Assembly (NCBI GenBank): GCA_051884915.1
Contig: JBJEWF010000083.1
Coordinates: 1 to 10,004 of the forward strand
DNA from: RUG572 sp051884915
GTDB taxonomy: Bacteria > Verrucomicrobiota > Kiritimatiellia > RFP12 > UBA1067
Reading direction: 5' to 3'
DNA: 10,004 nucleotides
Positions 1 to 6,935 of the stretch are shown piece by piece (positions within the stretch are counted from its first letter, which is position 1; each line of letters starts with the position of its first letter). The notes under the pieces are model-generated. The model worked only from the letters and a program-made list of their open reading frames with translations, did no database searches and had not been told where the DNA came from. A program made the position numbers and the translations under genes.

Positions 1-143
1 CGGCGACAGCAGGTTCGGCCGGCGCTTCGGCGGCGGGCGCGCTTTCGGCGACAGCGGGTTCGGCCGGCGCTTCGGCGGCGGGCGCGCTTTCGGCGGCAAC
101 GGGTTCGGCCGGCGCTTCGGCGGCGGGCGCGCTTTCGGCGGCG
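1..143 (-). repeat. 45-bp in-frame tandem repeat, three full copies plus a short partial copy
   Basis: Units occupy 1-45, 46-90 and 91-135, with the start of another copy at about 136-143. Units 1 and 2 differ at one base and units 2 and 3 at two. Each encodes the 15-residue unit AESAPAAEAPAEPVA (or AV at the end) in the zinc-finger-like protein. The array starts exactly at the window edge, so more copies may lie outside. Near-identity at the DNA level suggests recent slippage or unequal exchange. The encoded tail should be flexible, acidic and proline-rich. Confidence 0.95.
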
Positions 144-1498
144 GGTTTCGCCCGTTTGCGCGGCGGCGGCCGATAGCGCGGGTGCTCCTCCGGAATCGCC
201 AGCAGTCCCATGCTGTAGTTCACCAGATGCCCCTTCGCGACGAGCCACGTCAGATGCGTCTGGACCGCCGTGGCCTTTTCCTTGTCGCCGCCCGCCAGCG
301 CAGACACGACGGCGGACTTCAGCTGGTCCGGATGTTCGGCAACGTATTTGACAAGTTCTCCCAGTTCGGGGATCGCATGCGCGACGTCCAGGGCCGTCGG
401 TTTGACCGCCACCACGAATTCGGGACCGTCCGTCCCGTTCGCGCGGAAGAACTCAAGTTTCCGGTGGTGGAAGGCCCCGTGCAGCGCGCGGAACAGGTCC
501 CGCGGACGCTTGCGCTCCCAGTTCAGCGCATCGCGGCAGGCGAAAACGAGCGAACGGTCGGACGACTTGAGCGCGGCTTCGGCCGTCAGGTCCACCGTCT
601 TCGGCGTCGTCATTAGATTGGCCGCGATTGTGCGGCGGAACTCGAACTCCGCGGCCTCGCGATCCAAAGCGGGGGCCGCCGCCACGCCGTCCGCGGCTTC
701 AGCCGCGCCTTCGACGGGCTTGCGCCGGAAAATCGTCTTCTTCGTGGCGGACTGGCGCCACGCCTCCACGGTCTCGGCGTCGCGCACCATCTCGATGCGG
801 GCGCGGAAAGCCTCCTCCGACATTCCCGGAAACTTCGTGCGAAGGACGTCGCGGATGCGCGCGTCGTAGCCATGGAGGTTCGGCGGCCCCAGCAGGACGC
901 CGCTCAAACCGCAGCGCGCCACGCAGGTGAAGACGCCTTTCGGCGGTTCGCAGTCGATTTCCTCGACATCGTAGTAGTCGGCCAGATGTCCGGACAGGAT
1001 GTGGGCTTCGAGCGCCTTTTCGCTGAACTCGACATGGCCGCAGGCCTTGCACTGGTGGAAATGGACTTCCGAACCTTCCCTCGGCGAGAGGCGCAGCAGA
1101 CAGGCCTCCGGATGATCCAGGAAGAACAGCGCCAGCTGCTTGACGGAATAGGCCAGCCCCGACGTCTGGATCTGGCGGATGATCGTCCCCAGTTCCTTCT
1201 GGTTCGGCAGAATGCGGACATCGACGTCCAGCGGCTTCACGAACGTCCGTTGCGGACGGTCTTCGCGCGGGCCGCGGCGGTGTTCGCTCCGCTCGCCGCG
1301 TTCGGACGGCGGCCGCGGGCCGCGACGGCCGCCGCCGCGATCCGCGCGTTCCCCACGCTCTTCACGCGCTTCAAAACGGGAGAATCTCGCCTTGTCGTCC
1401 GCCTTGCCTTTGGCCCAGGCCGGCGTGAAATCAAAGCCTCCGAGACCACTCAAATCGAGCGCGACCCCGTCCGTCGTTTCGTTTTTGTCTTCTGCCAT
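1..1498 (-). CDS. Unrecognised protein with RG-rich N-terminus, C2H2-like zinc finger and Ala/Pro/Glu repeat tail (3' end off window)
   Basis: The frame is open from an ATG at 1498 to the window edge: 499 codons and no stop, so the C-terminus is missing. A GAAAGG Shine-Dalgarno-like site precedes the ATG and a good sigma-70 promoter lies about 40 bp upstream. Visible parts are: a short N-terminal motif (LDLSGLGGFDFTPAWA, 14-29); a basic low-complexity Arg/Gly/Pro/Glu stretch (about 40-83); a folded region (about 85-255) containing C150-x2-C153-x12-H166-x4-H171, with F158 and L163 near the usual C2H2 core positions, and further cysteines at 183, 192 and 196; a second folded region (about 280-437) whose end (HLTWLVAKGHLVNYSMG) looks like a winged helix; then a Lys/Arg/Pro hinge and 15-residue acidic repeats. 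The architecture suggests nucleic-acid binding, which is inference. I recall similar proteins annotated as hypothetical in Verrucomicrobiota but cannot verify that. The reading frame is well supported; the function is unknown. Confidence 0.85.
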   Translation of the reverse strand, partial: MAEDKNETTDGVALDLSGLGGFDFTPAWAKGKADDKARFSRFEAREERGERADRGGGRRGPRPPSERGERSEHRRGPREDRPQRTFVKPLDVDVRILPNQKELGTIIRQIQTSGLAYSVKQLALFFLDHPEACLLRLSPREGSEVHFHQCKACGHVEFSEKALEAHILSGHLADYYDVEEIDCEPPKGVFTCVARCGLSGVLLGPPNLHGYDARIRDVLRTKFPGMSEEAFRARIEMVRDAETVEAWRQSATKKTIFRRKPVEGAAEAADGVAAAPALDREAAEFEFRRTIAANLMTTPKTVDLTAEAALKSSDRSLVFACRDALNWERKRPRDLFRALHGAFHHRKLEFFRANGTDGPEFVVAVKPTALDVAHAIPELGELVKYVAEHPDQLKSAVVSALAGGDKEKATAVQTHLTWLVAKGHLVNYSMGLLAIPEEHPRYRPPPRKRAKPAAESAPAAEAPAEPVAAESAPAAEAPAEPAVAESAPAAEAPAEPAVA

Positions 1499-1536
1499 TC
1501 TTTCTGCCTTTCGGGAACCCCGTCAACGTGTTCTAG

Positions 1537-1565
1537 ATTATGCGCTATCGGGGGCTGAAAGTCAA
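1537..1565 (-). promoter_or_regulatory. Sigma-70-type promoter of the zinc-finger-like gene
   Basis: Read on the minus strand, TTGACT (1565-1560) is followed after exactly 17 bp by CATAAT (1542-1537). This is one mismatch from consensus in each hexamer, with ideal spacing. Transcription would start near 1530, giving a leader of about 32 nt before the ATG at 1498, with a GAAAGG ribosome-binding site. The site lies directly downstream of the groEL terminator, so the gene appears to be independently transcribed. Confidence 0.75.
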
Positions 1566-1581
1566 CCCCCATTCGGACGCG

Positions 1582-1615
1582 AAAAAAGGAACGGGGGCGT
1601 CTGCGCCCCCGTTCC
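1582..1615 (-). terminator. Rho-independent terminator after groEL
   Basis: A perfect 12-bp stem (arms 1588-1599 and 1604-1615) closes a 4-nt loop. On the minus strand it is followed at once by six T residues (1587-1582). The stem is mostly G-C. It begins 30 bp past the groEL stop codon, so it ends the dnaK-groES-groEL transcript. Confidence 0.93.
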
Positions 1616-1644
1616 CCGCCTTGATGCATCGACGCGTCGGCCGA

Positions 1645-3270
1645 TTACATGTCCATCCCCGGCTGACCGCCGTGGTTGCCGCAGTTGCAGTCCTTCTTCT
1701 CGGGAATGTCGGTGACCATGCAGTCGGTCGTGAGGAGCAATCCCGCGATGGAGGCCGCGTTCTGGAGGGCCGTGCGCGCGACCTTGGCCGGATCGACGAC
1801 GCCGCACTTGAGCAGGTCGCCGTATTCGCCGGTGCGGACGTTGTAGCCCTCGGAACCCTTCTTCGCCTTGACGTTCGCGATCACGAGCGCCGCTTCCTGG
1901 CCCGCATTGTTCACGAGCTTGCGCAGAGGCGCCTCGATCGCGCGGGCGATGATCTGCGCGCCGACCTTTTCGTCGTCGGCCAGTTCCAGCGCGTCAATCG
2001 CCTTCTGGCAGCGCAGATAGGCCACGCCGCCGCCCGGGACAATGCCCTCTTCGACGGCCGCACGGGTCGCGTGGAGCGCGTCGTCGACACGGTCCTTCTT
2101 CTCCTTCATCGCCGCTTCCGTCGCCGCGCCGACCCTGATGATGGCCACGCCGCCGGCGAGCTTGGCGAGACGCTCCTGGAGCTTCTCGCGGTCGTAGTCG
2201 GAAGACGTCTCCTCGATCTGCTTCTTGATCAGCGCGACGCGGGCGGAGATGTCCGAGCTCTTGCCCTGGCCCTGGACGATCGTCGTGTTGTCCTTGTCGA
2301 CCGTGACCTTCTTGGCCTTGCCGAGCATGTCGATCGTGACGTTTTCGAGCTTGATGCCGAGGTCTTCGCTGATCAGCTTGCCGCCCGTGAGGATCGCGAT
2401 GTCCTCAAGGATCGCCTTCCGGCGGTCGCCAAAGCCCGGCGCCTTGACCGCGCACACCTGGAAGGAGCCGCGGAGCTTGTTCACGACGAGCGTCGCGAGC
2501 GCTTCGCCTTCGACCTCTTCGGCAATGATCATCAGCGGCTTGCCCGTCTTGGCGACGGACTGCAGCACGGGCAGCATGTCCTGGAGGTTCGAGATCTTCT
2601 TCTCGAAGAGGAGGACGTAGGGATTCTCGAGGACGCATTCCATCGCCTCCGGATCCGTCACGAAGTACGGCGAGAGGTAGCCCTTGTCGAACTGCATGCC
2701 TTCCACGACGTCGAGCGTGGTTTCGAGGGTCTTGGCCTCTTCAACCGTGATCGTGCCGTCCTTGCCGACCTTGTCCATCGCGTCGGAGATGATCTGGCCG
2801 ATCTCCTCGTCTCCGTTGGCGGAGAGGGTCGCGATCTGGGCGATCTCCTCCGCGCTCTTCACCTTCTTGGAGAGCTTGGCGATCGCGTCGACGACCGCGC
2901 CCGTCGCCGCGTCGATGCCGCGCTTGAGGGCCATCGGATTCGCGCCGGCCGTGATGTTCTTCAGCCCTTCGCGGTAGACCGCCTCCGCGAGGAGGGTCGC
3001 CGTCGTCGTGCCGTCGCCCGCCACGTCGTTCGTCTTGGAGGCGACTTCGCGGACCATCTGGGCGCCCATGTTCTCGAAGGGGTCCTGGAGCTCGATTTCC
3101 TTCGCCACCGTGACGCCGTCCTTGGTGATCTGCGGCGAACCGAACTTCTTGTCGAGAATCACGTTGCGGCCGGAGGGGCCGAGCGTGCTCGTGACCGCCG
3201 CCGAAAGCTTCTCGATGCCGGCGAGGATTTTCTGGCGCGCATCCGCGTCGAACTTGATCTGTTTAGCCAT
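1645..3270 (-). CDS. groEL: Chaperonin GroEL (Hsp60)
   Basis: This is the 541-aa ATPase subunit of the cytoplasmic double-ring chaperonin, which with GroES encloses and refolds proteins. It aligns along its whole length with bacterial GroEL: an N-terminal equatorial segment with TLGPSGRNV (29-37); the nucleotide motif GDGTTT (85-90), whose D86 corresponds to E. coli D87; the apical domain (about 190-373); and the RVDDALHATR segment (394-403), whose D397 matches the hydrolytic D398. The start is the ATG at 3270, preceded by GGAAG 7 nt upstream. Its gap to groES is 30 bp, and a strong terminator follows. The C-terminal tail is unusual: in place of the common Gly-Gly-Met repeats it ends DCNCGNHGGQPGMDM, with cysteines at 528 and 530. 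No truncation or missing catalytic residue is visible. Confidence 0.99.
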   Translation of the reverse strand: MAKQIKFDADARQKILAGIEKLSAAVTSTLGPSGRNVILDKKFGSPQITKDGVTVAKEIELQDPFENMGAQMVREVASKTNDVAGDGTTTATLLAEAVYREGLKNITAGANPMALKRGIDAATGAVVDAIAKLSKKVKSAEEIAQIATLSANGDEEIGQIISDAMDKVGKDGTITVEEAKTLETTLDVVEGMQFDKGYLSPYFVTDPEAMECVLENPYVLLFEKKISNLQDMLPVLQSVAKTGKPLMIIAEEVEGEALATLVVNKLRGSFQVCAVKAPGFGDRRKAILEDIAILTGGKLISEDLGIKLENVTIDMLGKAKKVTVDKDNTTIVQGQGKSSDISARVALIKKQIEETSSDYDREKLQERLAKLAGGVAIIRVGAATEAAMKEKKDRVDDALHATRAAVEEGIVPGGGVAYLRCQKAIDALELADDEKVGAQIIARAIEAPLRKLVNNAGQEAALVIANVKAKKGSEGYNVRTGEYGDLLKCGVVDPAKVARTALQNAASIAGLLLTTDCMVTDIPEKKDCNCGNHGGQPGMDM

Positions 3271-3300
3271 TTTTCAGCTTCCTTTCACCTGCTTGAACAC

Positions 3301-3588
3301 TTACTTCTCGAAGACGCCCAGCAAATCGTCTTCGCGGACGAGCTGGAACTTCTTGTCGCCGATCTTGACTTCCGTACCACCGTACTTCGGCAGCAGGACT
3401 TCGTCGCCGACCTTGACGTCGAACGCGATTTCCTTGCCGTCCTTGTCCCGCTTCTTGCCGATGGCGAGAACCTTGCCCTTGATCGGCTTCTCCTTCGCCG
3501 CATCCGGAATGTAGATGCCGCCAACCATCTGTTCCTTCTCTTCGACCGGTTCCACGAGAACGCGATCGCCCAATGGACGTACCTTCAT
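3301..3588 (-). CDS. groES: Co-chaperonin GroES (Hsp10)
   Basis: A full-length 95-aa GroES, the seven-subunit lid that caps GroEL and times release of the folding chamber. The family start MKVRPLGDRVLVEP is intact. The mobile loop that binds the GroEL apical domain covers about residues 16-35, with the GGIYIPD core at 23-29. The C-terminal part has the expected GDEVLLPKYGG turn. The ATG at 3588 follows an AAGGAG Shine-Dalgarno site. The gene lies 39 bp after dnaK and 30 bp before groEL. I see no promoter in the 39-bp gap, so it is probably read from the dnaK promoter. Confidence 0.98.
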   Translation of the reverse strand: MKVRPLGDRVLVEPVEEKEQMVGGIYIPDAAKEKPIKGKVLAIGKKRDKDGKEIAFDVKVGDEVLLPKYGGTEVKIGDKKFQLVREDDLLGVFEK

Positions 3589-3627
3589 TTTTTTCTCCTT
3601 GTTGACTTTGAATTGTGTCCAAAATGC

Positions 3628-5529
<1,902 letters not shown>

Positions 5530-5589
5530 TTTTATCTCCTTAAAATTGCCTTTCCCACCGCATCGCACTGCCGATGGATGACCTTTTTA

Positions 5590-5605
5590 AGCAAGACCCG
5601 TGCCA
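5590..5605 (-). promoter_or_regulatory. Sigma-54 (-24/-12) promoter of dnaK-groES-groEL
   Basis: The minus strand reads TGGCACG-GGTC-TTGCT (5605 down to 5590). This matches every fixed position of the sigma-54 consensus TGGCACG-N4-TTGCW, including the invariant GG and GC 12 bp apart, and is preceded by the preferred pyrimidine. The predicted start is near 5579, giving a leader of about 50 nt before the dnaK ATG. It lies in an AT-richer intergenic region. I found no CIRCE element, no sigma-32 site and no convincing sigma-70 pair there. Sigma-54 promoters require an AAA+ enhancer-binding activator; that protein is not encoded in this window. Confidence 0.72.
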
Positions 5606-5693
5606 ATGTCAGCCGGAAAACGGAAAATCAAGCGAGAAAGACGAAACGTAAAATATCTTGCGATTTCTCATGATTGTTTCACTTCCCAAGAAA

Positions 5694-5732
5694 ACAAAGT
5701 GTGCCATCCCCATAGGACATGGCACACTTTGT
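5694..5732 (-). terminator. Terminator hairpin after the DapA-like gene
   Basis: A perfect 14-bp inverted repeat (arms 5694-5707 and 5719-5732; ACAAAGTGTGCCAT on the minus strand) with an 11-nt loop starts 22 bp past the stop codon. On the minus strand it runs into TTTTCTT, as expected of a rho-independent terminator. A second small hairpin (5733-5747, 6-bp stem CACACC/GGTGTG, 3-nt loop) lies directly upstream of it. The loop is longer than typical and the T-tract is interrupted. The repeat also lies about 130 bp upstream of the predicted dnaK start. Confidence 0.8.
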
Positions 5733-5753
5733 CACACCTTGGGTGTGTCAGCG

Positions 5754-6872
5754 TCAGTTTTCGCGCACAAAACGGAGCATGTCGTCGTAGCACTCGTCCA
5801 GTTCCGCCTTCTGGTCGTCGCTCAGCGTCAGCCGGCCCAGTTTCCACTTCGTGTTGTCGCCCACGGCAACCGTTCCCTGTTCCTTCTTCTCGGACTTGAG
5901 GTATTCGCGCGAGACCGTCGTCTTGAAGACGCCCTGCCGCTGGAGATAGTAGAGCGAATAGCCCCGCAGCCCGCCCGGGAAGTTGCGCTGGTCGATCAGC
6001 AGGCGCAGCAGCGCGTAGGCCACCGTCAGCGTGCCCTTCGCGTCCCGGCTCTCCATCTGCTTCCAGATGTAGCCCAGCAGGGGCGCGTAGGCGCAGCGCT
6101 CCGTCACCAGGCCTTCGCTTCCGCACCGGCGGCTCTGGAAGAGCCATTGCCAGCCCCCCCAGGCGCTGAACACGGTATGGATGACCGGCTTGGCCGCATT
6201 TTCCTGCTTCATGCGTTCGTTCGCCTGCGCGCCGCCGCTTTCCTCCTTGATGTAGCCGAAGACATCCGGCCACCTCTTGGCAAGGTCGATCAGCATCTCG
6301 ACCGTCGGCGAAGGACACGTGTTGTTCACGACCGTCTGGATGATGACCGGACGCTTCGCCACCTCGCCGAGTTTTTCATAGTAGGATTTCACGTCCTCCA
6401 GGGTCTTGCCCGTGTCCGGCGGACGCGAAATGATCGCGATGTTCGTCTTCGGATACTTCCGGGCGACCTCTTCGACGGCTTTCGCCTCCTTCACCATCTG
6501 CTCCCAGGTCTTGCCGTTGCAGCCCAGGCAGCACACGCAGTCCGTCCGCCCCGCCAGCGCGGCCGCGCAGGCCTCGTACCCCTTCACCTTCTCCTCGAAG
6601 GTCAGCAGATCGACCGCGTCGTTCGACTGGCACCAGATGACGCCCGGGCATCCGCCGTCGGCCGTGAAGACGCAGCCGCGGGCCAGCGACTCGTAGTCCA
6701 CGCTGCCGTCTTCGTGGTACGGCGTCGACAGGATCGGAAACGGCCCCCGCATCCGCGGATCGCCGCCGCCGGGCGCCTTCGCCACCGCCGTCGTCACTTT
6801 CTTCGGATTCGTCGCGCACCCGGCCAGCGCCGCGCCCGCCAGTCCCAATGTCAGGAAACTTCGCCTTTGCAT
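5754..6872 (-). CDS. Exported (Tat/lipoprotein) DapA-superfamily TIM-barrel protein with altered active site
   Basis: A 372-aa protein. The ATG at 6872 is chosen because AAGGGG lies about 8 nt upstream and a clean signal follows at once; an in-frame ATG at 6914 would only add 14 residues before it. Residues 2-8 (QRRSFLT) look like a twin-arginine motif and L16-A-G-C19 is a lipobox, so it is probably a lipid-anchored envelope protein. The rest resembles the dihydrodipicolinate synthase/N-acetylneuraminate lyase fold: FPILSTPYHEDGSVDYESL (45-63) matches the first strand and helix, and GYIKEESGG (206-214) places K209 at the Schiff-base lysine. Other family residues differ: the Thr-Thr motif is replaced near 82-87 (QSNDAV), the catalytic Tyr of the YNVP motif appears as Q179, and the PYY tyrosine is absent (SRPP, 149-152). 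A cysteine cluster CVCCLGC lies at 112-118. Aldolase or lyase activity is possible, but no substrate can be named. It is last in the operon, 63 bp after the HzsA-like gene. Confidence 0.9.
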   Translation of the reverse strand: MQRRSFLTLGLAGAALAGCATNPKKVTTAVAKAPGGGDPRMRGPFPILSTPYHEDGSVDYESLARGCVFTADGGCPGVIWCQSNDAVDLLTFEEKVKGYEACAAALAGRTDCVCCLGCNGKTWEQMVKEAKAVEEVARKYPKTNIAIISRPPDTGKTLEDVKSYYEKLGEVAKRPVIIQTVVNNTCPSPTVEMLIDLAKRWPDVFGYIKEESGGAQANERMKQENAAKPVIHTVFSAWGGWQWLFQSRRCGSEGLVTERCAYAPLLGYIWKQMESRDAKGTLTVAYALLRLLIDQRNFPGGLRGYSLYYLQRQGVFKTTVSREYLKSEKKEQGTVAVGDNTKWKLGRLTLSDDQKAELDECYDDMLRFVREN

Positions 6873-6935
6873 ATCCGTCACCCCTTCTTTTCGTTTCGTG
6901 TTTTGTCCGAACATCCAGCGTTCTGCAGCCCGCCG

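Noticed and set aside
1..135. A CRISPR array at the window start
   Set aside because: The units are contiguous with no unique spacers, stay in frame and encode a protein repeat.
5710..5726. A second TGGCAC -24-like element in the terminator arm
   Set aside because: The minus strand has TGGCACA there, but no TTGC or GC pair follows at the required spacing.
5530..5753. CIRCE (HrcA operator) or sigma-32 promoter upstream of dnaK
   Set aside because: I read both strands and found no TTAGCACTC/GAGTGCTAA dyad and no CTTGAAA with a spaced CCCCAT. The nearest partial matches are poor.
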